This document shows, in pieces, positions 13,793 to 25,262 of a stretch of DNA of 64,000 nt (position 1 is the stretch's first letter; the number at the start of each line of letters is the position of its first letter). The stretch comes from Archilochus colubris (taxonomy: Eukaryota; Chordata; Aves; Apodiformes; Trochilidae). Location: positions 123,864,467-123,928,466 of the forward strand of contig CM041084.1 in the NCBI GenBank assembly GCA_023079485.1. Reading direction: 5' to 3'. The translations under genes and the position numbers were made by a program. The notes below the pieces were generated by a model. It was given only the letters and a program-made list of their open reading frames with translations, did no database searches and had not been told where the DNA came from.

Positions 13793-14153
13793 AAATATTT
13801 TGGGGTGGAAGGAGCATGTCAGCTTTCACTAAGTGATCCGGAATTCCTGAAGACATTTCATGATTTAATCAGATGATTTTTTCCTTTGTTTCTCAGACTC
13901 ATAGGAGGAGTCTCTGAAAACAATCCTTCCCCTCTAGGTCAATGGCAAATTTTCTGCACTGCCTCAAAACCCTTTTTCTGCTGTCTCCTCAGGGTTAAGA
14001 AGGAAACTAACAGTGGATCAGAGAGGAGGAGAGTGAGCTGGGAAATGGACAGGAATAATCTGGAGGAAAAGAAGGATGATTAACTAACATAATTATTTGT
14101 CATCACTTGGACAATTATATTTCCTGAAACTATATTTCTTGAAGTAATTGGAT

Positions 14154-14181
14154 AATTTATATCCAATAATTTATATCCAAT
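14154..14181 (+). repeat. Perfect 14-bp tandem duplication
   Basis: AATTTATATCCAAT occurs twice head to tail with no mismatch, consistent with a recent slippage event. Confidence 0.9.
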
Positions 14182-17100
14182 TAGGAAGGATTGTGCATAA
14201 AATGAGAACATTATTTTGGATGAGTGGAACCTGATTGTTTTGAAATAAATATTCAAGAGATATAGTTATTTCTCAAGGAAAAATCAGCTGGAGTGGGACA
14301 AGTGATTTTTTGTGCACTGAACTCTTAAGGCATATATAACCACTAACAGAGATGTTAAAGGGCATAGGGTAGTCATAAAAAGATAACCCATTTTTGATCT
14401 TAGCAAATCTCAGTACTTTTTTATTATCTGTAGTTGACACTTCTGCCTAAGATTTGGACAATATATTTTTAGTAATATGTTACTTATTAATTGGTTTAAA
14501 TTGACAGGAAGTATGGTAAAGGGAGTGACAAAGAAGAATTATTTCTATAACTCTGACATTACAAGGTATTTCAGTTTGATGATAAAAGGAATCTCTGATT
14601 TTGATATTAAATGAATTTTCCTCTTTGTCATACAACCTGTACAATCTTAAACTGATGACTGCAGAATGAAAAATTCCTTCTATTCCTTCTGTTTGTGGTA
14701 CTAAAAGTATGCATATATAATTACATCCAGAAACTCAGTGCTTATAGACTCAAACCAAATTTTCTGGAGCCTACTAAGGATTTGTGTAGTGGAGCAGTGG
14801 TATCTTTGAGCCTCACAACCTTTCAGGAACATAGAGCAGAGTTTTGACTAAGTGAACTATGAATAGATGATGATGAGTGCCCTGAGAGTAATTTTTGACC
14901 TGTTGCACAGCCTCGGTTTAAAATTGTATAAACGGGCTCTACATCTTTAGGGAAACCATTTGAATGTTTCTTATTTACAACGAGTTCTGACATAACTATT
15001 TTTTGGCATTCATTCAAAAAGTTCACCTCATGTTTCAACTATAGAATTAAGTGGGAAGTGTCAAAGCTCCTTGGTATGTCTATCTTTGCAGCAGAGATTT
15101 CTCCCTGTGGGATTTTCATAAGCAGTCAAAGTCAATTGAATGTTTGGGATAAAAATAACAAAAAATCTTTAAAAATGTGTGAAGGTGTTTGCAACCCATC
15201 TTCCATAGATAGAAAATAATGCCAATTGGTGGCAGTTGCTCTCTCTGAACCTTGGAAGCGAAAAAATTAGTGTCACTAAGCTGCACATTTAACCTAGATT
15301 TTTGCACATTTTGAGCTTCTTGTCAGCAGCCTGGATTTTTAATTTAAAATATATTACAAATGATGAATATTTTTGAGAAGACCCTAGGGTGACCCTCGCT
15401 CTGTGCTGGAGAAGGCTACAGTTTCCTCCTGTGGTAGCTGTTTCAAATGTCCAGACTTTTAGAAAGATCAGGTAGCCTCTCTTCTGTTCTCACATCTCAT
15501 TTTTTTCACTGCATAAATATTCATGGAGATAGAAGCAAAATTAACTATGCCATTAAAAAAAATTAATTGAAACTACATACCAAAGAAAGAGAGTAACTCC
15601 ATAGTGGTTACAGGGAAAAATAGGTCACATTGGCCAGAAAATTCAGTTTTAATTTCTGACCCAATTAAAAAATACTTCGTTGAGAATAAGTCCTGGGGAT
15701 TAACAATCCAACATCATATGTCTTTAAATTAATTAATTATGGAGAATGTTTCTATTCTAGGTCCTACAACATAAGTATAAAGTTCAGCTTCCATGATGTG
15801 TTAATGAGCAAACCAGAACATGTGTTGATTCATTACTTTCATTTAATGCCTTGGAAATGTTTGATACATTTAAAACATCTGGAATGTTCCACTATCCCTC
15901 TATATTTAAATTTCTAATATCTTTTATGGAAAGGAGCTTGAAATTTGGGATAAATATTTTTATAAACTTTAATAAGAAACTGGGTATCTTTTCAAGCTTA
16001 ACTATGATTGACTGGATTATACAATGGAAAATCTTTTAAATTTTCTATTTATGTAACAAGAGACTTGTGATGACCTCAAACAGAACCTACGAATAAAGGT
16101 ATCAGGTATGCAGTGGTGCTATCATACAGATACTTTTGCTTTTCTTGCATGAATAAGTGAAAAATGCCAACATTAAAAATACTTAATTGGCATTTACAGT
16201 GACTCTCTTTTTCACTTCCAATATGTGTCTTTTTAGTGATGTGGTTAGTTATAACAGTAATAATACTTTTTTCCCATATACCCTTATACATTATGTCTCC
16301 TTAAAATTATTCTATCTTCATTCAAATTTTATTGGCATAATGAAACAATACTTAATAGAATTAACTATAGATGAATAACACTTAAAGCAAAGAACATTTA
16401 CATAATTTAATTGTTTCTAATAAAGAGGAAGAAAAAGGTTTAATATGGGGTGTTTTAGCCTTTCTTAATTTCACATCTGAAGCTAATGGAAAAAAAATTG
16501 TCATATAGAAGTGGTTTGTGGAATAAAGTTTCAAGTAATTATTTTCTAGAAGACCAATTAATAAATAGTAAAGAAAAGCCCATACAATAAAATACCCATA
16601 TGATATAATTTCTTTGACAACTATAAAAATACAATTTGGAATTTGTACAGGAAAACGTGGCTTAAAAGTTGTGAAAGCAGTTGGAAAGCAACTTTTGGAA
16701 GGAGTTAAGAAGTATTCATTTCAGTAGTTCTGCTAACAGTCTTGCTAGCAGTTACTCAAGGTGTTGCTCAATGACGTTTTCCTGAAGCCAAGGTGATTGG
16801 TCTGGTCTTTTTGTTCCTTTTGTGAGCCTTATTACTATATATTGATGAGCATGAGCAATTTAAGATTAATTCGTTTAAGACAAGGTTTGATCTTGATAAT
16901 TACATTTATGACTAAAAACCATATAATTTACTTACATTTTCATTTAAGTGAAAGACATGTTACTAATTTAATGATGTACAAAAAGAGAATAAAATCAACA
17001 TATTCAGTATTTGTCTTTTCATTCCTTACAACAGCAAAAAACCTCAGAATTCACAATTTTTTACTCATAGATATAAATCTTCAACAAGCTTTTCTATTTC

Positions 17101-17199
17101 TTCAATGTGTTGGATTTATCTAACAAAAAGGATGAAAGAATTTTTTTTTCACTCACAATCATTCATTTGAAGATGAAGGACAAATAGAGAAAAATTCAG

Positions 17200-17263
17200 G
17201 AAATTTTATATATATATATCATTTTATATATATTTTATACATATATATATATATATTTTAACA
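17200..17263. repeat. Compound AT microsatellite
   Basis: Several TA/AT runs separated by short TTTTA pieces, about 64 bases long and almost free of G and C. Confidence 0.9.
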
Positions 17264-19304
17264 GACAAATAAAAGGAGGTCAGAAAGTCACTAAGTCCAA
17301 TATGTTTTTCAGAGCTTTTTGCTCAGACCATGCTATCCAGGGCTTGGGCATCTCTGAGGATGGAATGAGCACAATCTTGCTGAGAACCCACATTCCTGTC
17401 CAACTTTCCTCCTGGAGGAAAGTGTTACAATTAGATGTCCTGTCTTGGCTGTGAAGAGGCAGCATCTGGAAGAAAGGAGCAAGATCAAGTTACAGGAATA
17501 AGATGTATTGACGGTCACTGGTAGGAACTCTGAAGTCCTTTCAGTTTATTCCTCATACGTTGTAGGAGCAGCCCCTACATGTGTCATGTAGTGAAAATGC
17601 AGGACCTGATGGAAAAAATTTGTCTCATGCTTCAGATTTACTTTAGAAGCAGAAAAAATTCTCACCTTAAACATTATCTTATATATATGTGGCAAACAGG
17701 TGTCTTTGAGGGCAGTATCTCCTGATTTTTTTCTAATAGAAACAATGTAATTAATATGTGAAGGAATTATGTTCTTACACATTAAGACCAGACCTGCAAG
17801 ACTTACTATGGTAGATTAAAAAGCTAATTGAATTGAAATTTATGACCTGGTAGATACTTAAGCACTGAGTTGTAAAACACTTTCCTTTGTATATGAAACA
17901 TATAAACTAAAATTCCATGGAGTATTTGTGGTAGATTGACTTACAAAAGTGTAGAAAATTATCTACCTTATCAAAGAGAAAGCTTACAAAATTTGTTATT
18001 AATTAAAATAAGAAGCTTAGCATGAGTAAGCAATCTGTTGAAGTTCTGCCCTTTGAGCATTACTTTAGCCATCTTAGTTAAATGCCTGTGTAATTATAAA
18101 CCACATTTTGTCAATAACAGAAATATTCATGTCACTGCATTTTAATTAATAGCACAGACTGACTAGCAGTGGTTGAATTCCATCAAAGTCACTTCTTCAA
18201 TCTACTTATTGTGTATCAAGGACTCTAATTGCTATTTTTGTATTAAAAATTCTATCACAAATTCACTGTTATGAAATATCTATGATATTCTTTGAAATAG
18301 ATGGGTGGTGACTCCTTAACCAGTATTTGTTTACTGATAAATTTCATAGGCGTAATGATGATCCATAATGATGGAATTTAAACATAAAAGAATAATGAAG
18401 ACAATTTACTTTAACGTGGTCTGTTTAGTAATAATGCAAGGCAATGTAATAATGAGCAAAATATTCAAAGATGAAGTGAAACACAACAAATAGTTCCTGT
18501 TATTTTAGCAGAGTTATACCAAATCAAGTTATAATCACAAAACTGTGAATAAGTGAGAAAGATTGATCCTAAACCTACAAAAACTTTTTGATATTCTTGA
18601 AGAATTATGTACAAAACTGTCCTCATTTTCTGATCTTTGAAGATATAATTTTACGGATCAGTAGGACTCTTAGTGTTATTTGTTTTCAAGAGCACTCTAC
18701 TAGCTTCTTAGAAGACTGACAGGTGAATAAATGTGTCCAAAGTTCATCTTTAATACTACTAAGATTTCTATGGGGAAGATCAAACCATTATTTAAGAGGA
18801 AGTCTGTATTATTACCTTTATGTGTACCTGAGATTATCATATATTATAGGTTTCAATCTAAAAAAAAATTGTTGTGAAGATATTTTATATTGCAATCTGT
18901 TATATGACATCAAAATTTATATTTTTCTAGATTTTGGTGGTAATGGCTATTGTAGAAAATCTTTGCTCTTAGAACATTTCTGGAAGCTCTTTACTGCCCA
19001 ATATATTAATAGAAAGATAATATCATAATTTTACAGCTAGCTAAAAACAACAATAAAAGTCACTTATTTTGTGACTCTTTCTCCTCTACTGTGATGACTC
19101 TATTTTGATGACAATAAAGTAGTCTCTTAAACTTATTTGCAAACCTGCATATATGGAAGCAGAACTTCACAGAATACTGGACTTTGGTGAGTAATTAACA
19201 CTTTGGGTTTAATGTAGGATAAACTGAGTATTGCAGTAAACTGACTGGCAGTTCAGTTCTGGAGTTTAATGTAGAGAAAGGAAAAAAAAAACTTTTATGA
19301 TAAT

Positions 19305-19326
19305 GAACATATGTTGAACATATGTT
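19305..19326 (+). repeat. 11-bp tandem duplication
   Basis: GAACATATGTT is present twice in tandem; each unit contains the palindrome ACATATGT. Confidence 0.9.
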
Positions 19327-19368
19327 GAAAATATTTATTAAAATTCATCCCCAGAATAATAATGTACC

Positions 19369-19386
19369 TTTTTTTTTTTTTTTTTT
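19369..19386 (+). repeat. Poly-T run (18)
   Basis: Eighteen consecutive T. No retroposon body could be recognised beside it. Confidence 0.9.
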
Positions 19387-19540
19387 AATGATTATATACC
19401 CTGCATCACAGTATACTACATCCACCAAAGTAATCTGAGTTCTCATTTATAGTTATGGTTGAAAAATATTGGATTCGATTACTAGAAATTCACAACTTGG
19501 AGCTATTTCAGTTTTCTTGGAAATTTAAATGCACTCTGCA

Positions 19541-19619
19541 GGAAAAACCCAAAAAAACCCAAAAAAACCCACCCCAGCCACACTAACGAAAAACAAACAA
19601 ACAAAAAAAAACCCAACCC
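19541..19619 (+). repeat. A/C-rich low-complexity tract
   Basis: A runs broken by CCC and single C (AAAAAAACCC units, then AAAC units). It belongs with the other A/C or T/G tracts at 33873, 54721, 57171, 58411 and 60757. Confidence 0.85.
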
Positions 19620-20526
19620 TTTCCTTGAAATGAGTTCCTTGCCATTTAACTGATGCAGTAAAATGCAAAAGAAAAATAAGAAGGAATTTTCTAAGGTTTA
19701 GGATACTTAGGGTTCTGTTCTTACATTTTATTGACAGCAATCATGTGTCACTTTTTATTATTACTTGTTTATGGTTCCAATTTTTCAGCCTCCAGGCCCT
19801 GCCACCACAATTTTGAGAAATATTCTGCTATGAGACTTAGCATAAAATATTAGATATTGTTTTACAAGAATAAGACGAGCTCTGTCTTATTCTTGGAGGA
19901 AATGACATGGCAGTAAAAGAAAGGGAGGAAAAAATGAGTCATGTTGATCAATGTTTTCAGAATCCCTAAGGGTATGTCTAGGTATGAACTGTGTGAACAG
20001 CTCTTGGCTCAGTGCCCCTGTGAGGTCTGGCTGTGTGCAGTCCCCCCCCAGTGCACTGGTGTCTTGAAAATCAACCTGCACATATGGGCTACAACCAGCG
20101 GAGCGGTTCCATGGTTGGTCAAGTCCATGAGCAGGATGCTTGCAATTCAGTCATGTGCATGGACTGGGGGATTGAGGTGAGTTCCATTGTGAAAAACCAG
20201 AACTGACTGACTAAATGTTTCCTAGGCAACTTTGAGAAGAGTTAAACAGAGGGCTGAGTGCAGCCAAAGAGTTAATCAGGGACAGCGCAGGCTCTTTCCC
20301 AGTATAGGACTCCTGATGTTGGTGATGATGGAGAGCTGCAGGTCTCATGGCTCCCCTGGTCTGATGCCTCAAACAGGGACACATAAAACTATCTGAGAAA
20401 AATGGTCCTTGATCTGCAGGGCTTCCCATTGGGATATTCACAAAGAGAGAAGAATTTTTCTTAAGTTTCATTTCTCTCTTAAGCCTCATTAAGAATTTTA
20501 TGTAGGCACTTTCTGAATTCAGGAAT

Positions 20527-20627
20527 TGGGGAAATGAGAGGAGAGAAGAGGCGAGGAGAGGCGAGGCGAGGGGAGGAGAAGAGACTAGAGGAGACGGGAG
20601 AAGAGAGGAGAGGAGAAGAAGTGAAGG
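20527..20627 (+). repeat. Homopurine GA-rich tract
   Basis: About 100 bases that are almost all A and G on the plus strand, built from imperfect GAGGA, GGCGAGG and GAAGAG units with only a few pyrimidine interruptions. It is followed directly by an ATT-rich tract. Homopurine stretches of this length with local mirror symmetry can adopt triplex (H-DNA) structures; that is family knowledge, not shown here. Confidence 0.9.
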
Positions 20628-20745
20628 ACTATTATTATTAAGTATTAGTATTATTATTAATAATATTATTGTTTTTATAATAATAAGTATCTATTGTTAT
20701 TATTAATTTTTTTGGTATTAATTTTATTTTCAATATTATTTTTGG
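20628..20745 (+). repeat. ATT/AT-rich low-complexity tract
   Basis: Runs of ATT and AATAAT units directly follow the homopurine tract, giving an abrupt change from about half G to nearly none. Confidence 0.85.
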
Positions 20746-22770
20746 AGGGGTATTTTGTCATTTCTAATTTCGATCCTTCTTCTTCCAAAAAACAGGATTT
20801 ACTTTTGACAGAATTTCTGTAAACAAGGGCAAACATACTTCTAGGCTGCATCTGGCTAGGTATGTGAGAGCCAGAGGTTTTTATGTTGCTTCTCATGTTG
20901 AAACCAGATCAAGTTATAAGAATTCTTGTGTAACTGGGAAGCAGCAATCAAGGCTTGATAAATGCTTTGATTATAGATTACTATAGTCTGTCAAACATTG
21001 TGAGCCCTCTTCCGGATCTGGCTGTCACATCCTAGTTTAGGTTAAATATGTTCAATGACTTAAGTTTTGAAAGTACTTAGACAAAACTAGACCAATAACA
21101 GAATGCTCAAAGCGGCTGATTATATTGTTTATATTACATTTCTACTTCCCACTTGTGTTCAATCCATATCAGGTGATCTATACATGCCATTACTTATCTT
21201 GTGTTGTTGTCTGTGGATTCTTGGGCAACTGTAGTCTACCTGTACATCTCCCTTGTTTTTCTTTAATATTTTAGACAGTTTAAGATACCATGCTGATGTG
21301 GGGACAGGAAACTCATATGAAGAGTTGCTTTCAAGCATACTAGAGCTGGCACTTCAGTTTCATTTCATTTCTAATTGTAAAGATCTAGTTTTCTTTTTAA
21401 TCATGTTAAACATTTGATGTCAACATTATCTTGTAGTAGCATTCCACAAGTGAATTATATTTTAGGCTTGGTGTGCTGCTTTGACATGAAAATGTGTGTG
21501 CTGCAATACCTCTGTACCTAAGCATGGGAAACAGCCCTGCAGACTCTACTCTGAATACAAAAAAAAGAAAAAAATGTCTGCTGATCTTTCAAGCAATATA
21601 AAAATATGTTCCAGATACAGAAGGCAAGATTAACACTTAAAAAGAGATTCAGTGGTATCTTAAATTAATAGAATCTCCAGCCTTCAATATTTAATGCATA
21701 ACAACATTCACCACTAGTACTACAGCAGTGATAATGAACTGCTATAACAAATATATGATTTTTTTCCCCTACTGATAAACCTTTACAAGACAGGTTGCAA
21801 TCTCTTTCCTTCTTCTTTGCTTTTGCTTTTCTATCATGACATGTAATATGTATAAAGTCTATTTACAGAGATAATTTGCTGCAGAATTTTTTGCAATGTG
21901 AAAGGTTACTCACAGAAAGTCAAGCAATAAAGCAAAAAATGTCTGAATGAGACAATGTTTCATTTGTTTGTTTTATTGTTTGTTTGTTTTTGCTGTATAA
22001 TGTCATATTCTCTGCAGAACAGGAGAAAGTAAATGGTATTAGAACCAGCAAAACTAATTTCTTTTTATTATTGTAACACTGTCCTTGGCATTTTGTAAAA
22101 TAGCCCCCAATTTTAAAATAATTTTAAAAGAAGAAAATAAATTAACTGTTCAGATTAGGAAATGCTTAATACATACTTAGGGACCAGCAAAGAGGACTCC
22201 AATTTCCTGTGTTATTCTGTCCTCTAAACAAAGTTTTGAAGTAAAACATCATACCCAGCCCCTGGGAAGTTCAGATCCACTACACTCTCTACCTTGTTTC
22301 AAGCAGTAGAATTAGATGCTGGAGATTTTAGAGTAAAGATATTAAAAAAACAAGCCCTTCTATTAAGCATTACAAGCCACATCAATATGTAAGAAAATAA
22401 GAAAACCAGAAAATCATTAAAAAATAGAAACACAAATGTTCTGCATCCAATGTGTAGCAAAAAAATCAGCAAATGTCAAACATGTTGTTCTTGCAAGAAA
22501 GCACACTGTATTTTCCAGAGACTTGTAACCTTTGAATGTACAAAAGACTGAATGTAGTCTGACGGGGTGGGCTGTGCTTATGTGATGAGTGTATGTGAAA
22601 TGACTCAGAGGACTTACATCAAGCAGAAGAAGAAAGGACAACTAGTGTGAGGATGGAGAAGGGCATAATATCTCCTACAGTTTCCAGGTTTATTTGCAGT
22701 GGTCAAAAAAACGTAAGTGAAATAAATGTGCAAGTCTGAGGGATAGCAGAAGGCTGGTGGTGGTGTTTTT

Positions 22771-22773
<3 letters not shown>

Positions 22774-22800
<27 letters not shown>
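22774..22800 (+). repeat. Poly-T run (27)
   Basis: The longest homopolymer in the window, 27 consecutive T preceded by TCC. On the minus strand this would be a poly-A tail, but no SINE or processed pseudogene body was recognised on either side. Confidence 0.9.
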
Positions 22801-22804
<4 letters not shown>

Positions 22805-23084
22805 ATGGAAATTCCTACAATTCCAGGATGAGAAAAAGAATCTTACTTATTTCACCACTGGTCTATCAGTAAATTGGTAGCAACTAAATATTAAACATGT
22901 TTTATGTTAGCGTTCAGCACTTTACCACCATACAAAAGGAGAGAAATCTTTCTGGGGAAAAAAAGTCTTCAGGAAAACTGCATATACAAAGTGAATGAAA
23001 GAGTAGAAATTTATTCAAGCTAAAGGTGGGTTTCACCTTGCAGATAAGGACAGCTAGGTCAAGATGTCTACATATTGGACTGAA

Positions 23085-23470
23085 TTTACTTATCTGAACA
23101 TAGGCATCAGGAGATATCTGAGATTACTAAGGCATAGAGATACCAGCCAGTATGGAGCTATGAGAGAGCTTTATCTTTCCAGAAGAGGGCTAGGTTGCAG
23201 GAGAGATGCTCCAGATTGTCGCCTGAGACACTATGTACCTATGTCGAAGCAACTGAATCTTCCACTGTATATCTAAGTAGAAAAACCATTTGTCTAAACC
23301 ATATATATATATATATATATCAGTAATGCAGTCACTGACAAAATGTAGGTCTGTTGTAAGGTGATGTGAATATAACTCAAAGCATCACTGTCCATTTATA
23401 ATGGGTACTTAGGAACCTAGAAGATAAAGAAGAACCTAAACATAGGCATTTAATTTAAATGTCTTAAATT
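23085..23470. repeat. Possible ancient interspersed repeat, unassigned
   Basis: The stretch repeats short TAGGCAT, CTTAGGAACCTA and ACCTAAA words; the 10-mer ACATAGGCAT occurs at 23098-23107 and again at 23440-23449. Dense inverted TAGG/CCTA words are seen in some old DNA transposons and LTRs of sauropsids, but I cannot name a family. An AT microsatellite lies inside at 23301-23320. A 70-codon frame at 23064-23276 has no recognised relative. Confidence 0.25.
23301..23320. repeat. (AT)10 microsatellite
   Basis: Twenty bases of uninterrupted AT. Confidence 0.95.
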
Positions 23471-24730
23471 ATGAGCTGAATCCTATCCTTTATCTATAGA
23501 GATTTATATAAAGTATTTTTTTATAACAGAAGGTAAAATTCAAGATTTCAGTGACACTGATGAAAAAGACTTAGCATAAATAAACCTCCATATCTGAAAG
23601 GTGTATCCATCAAATCAATAGAGGCCCGGTGACTTTTCCTATTAACTGAATGTAAAATTCATGTATGTTTTTGGGTTTCCTTTGGATTAAAACAAACAAA
23701 AAGAAAATAATTACTTCAAGTTCAACACAATATTTTTTGTATCAATAGGAGCTCAAATCCAAATCTGACTTTGACGTGAGGAGAATAAGGGCATACAAAT
23801 TTTTATTTACAGTGGTAAGCTACCCTGAATGATCTGTTTTATTAACAACTTCTTGCAAGCAACAAAAAAAAATACAGGAGAATGTAATAATGCTTATGAA
23901 AAATGTCAGGAAAGTTCTAAGGTTTAGGAAATGTAGAATAAGACACCCTGGTCAACTGGTTGGAAACTTTCAATTCACATTGAAATATAAGAAAATTAAG
24001 TGAATGTTTCAGAACTGTGCAGTTCAGACTCTCGTTTTACATTCCACGTATCTTGCAAAAGGGCACAGTTCTGGGACATCTTATGTCACAGATCAGTGTG
24101 TCAGCCCTCAGGTTAGAGCTAATAACTGACTCTTACTGAGGTCTCAGCTAGACACCAGAGTTCTACTCTAGTCAGTACAGAGGATAAAACATGATGCAGC
24201 ATGAATATACCTGTGCAAGAAAGAAACCCACTACCTAAGCTGCAACAAGAATATTTAGGGCTTTTAAATTAAAATGGTAAAGTATGATGGATACAAAATG
24301 CAGCCAACAATAAAAAATGGCCATTGTAGAAATATTTTGTATTAATAAAACATCTTGGTTGTGGATAAATATTTCCTGTCTCCTTTTGGAAGCTTCTAAT
24401 TTATAAAACTACTGTAATATTTATTGCATGAAATGGAGACAGGATAACATTTGTCCTAAGGCTGAAGGTTGTAGCCTTGAACATTACAGGCCCAAATTTA
24501 TGTTTGTGTCTACCTGAGAAAACAACTGACTTTGGGTTTCCCACTAAGCAACAAGACAGTACATGTTCTGAGATGCTTCCCCTTACTAGCTCACCCTATC
24601 TTTCCTTTTGCTTTAGTGCTGGGAAGGTATGTTCCATTGAAACCAGAGTGGACATTTGAAATGGCAAAAATGGTCTGGATTCTTCCTATTTCCACCTGGT
24701 GTGACAAACACCTAAAAATTTTACTCGGAA

Positions 24731-25262
24731 GGTCTAGTGTGGCCAGTACCACTAAGGCAGTGATCATCCTCCTGTGTTTAGCATTGGTGGGGCCACATCT
24801 TGAATACTGAGTTCAGTTTTGGACCTCTCACTCTAAGACACTGAGGTATTGCTGGAGGATGACAAAGTCAGTAAAGGGTTTTATGAGCACAAGTCTTATG
24901 AGGAGCATCTGAGGAAACAGGGTTTTTTAATCTGCAGTGAAGGAGCCTGAGGGGATGCTGCCTGTGAGGAAGTTGTAGTGAGGTGGGTGTTGGTCTGTTC
25001 TCTCAAGTAACAATTGGTAGAAAGGGGAAATAATCTCAAGCTGCACCAGAGGAAGTTTGGATTGGATGTTAGGAAAAATTTCTTCAGTGAAAGGATTCTG
25101 ATGTACTGGAACAGGCTGCCCAGTGAACTGGTGGAGTTGGTGTCCCTGGCGGTAGATATGTAGATGTGGTGCTTAGAGACATGACTTAACGTTAAATATC
25201 GTACTCAGTGATCTTAAAGGTGTTTTCCAACCAAAACAGTTCTATGACCCCATGATTATATG
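24731..25262 (+). mobile_element. Decayed CR1 LINE 3' fragment
   Basis: A plus-strand CR1 relic. It begins in the segment equivalent to ASTTKAVIILLCLALVGPHLEY (residues encoded from about 24742 to 24810), then an eroded LFS...RL region, then an area encoding something close to [20 protein letters not shown] near 25030-25090 and [16 protein letters not shown] near 25100-25150. The 3' UTR has a GATCTTAAAGGTGTTTTCCA variant and a decayed terminal repeat (TTCTATGA, then ATGATTATATGA) at about 25240-25262. Many frameshifts and a missing part of the UTR make it older than the copies at 48350 and 53281, and the wording of the UTR shows a different CR1 subfamily. Confidence 0.85.

Larger units (their letters stand above)
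13793..24730. other. Unique AT-rich non-coding DNA
   Basis: Nearly 11 kb with no recognisable exon or CR1 copy. It holds simple repeats, short tandem duplications (14154-14181, 19305-19326), an A/C-rich tract (19541-19619), a homopurine tract (20527-20627) and a possible ancient repeat (23085-23470). The patch 19950-20420 is richer in G+C and includes an unassigned 79-codon frame at 19941-20180, which matches nothing I know and lacks a coding context. Confidence 0.55.

Noticed and set aside
20041..20051. C8 run as a G-quadruplex on the minus strand
   Set aside because: A single G run does not provide the four runs needed.
22774..22800. Poly-A tail of a processed pseudogene or SINE on the minus strand
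   Set aside because: No gene-like or SINE-like body adjoins the run on either side, and no target duplication was seen.
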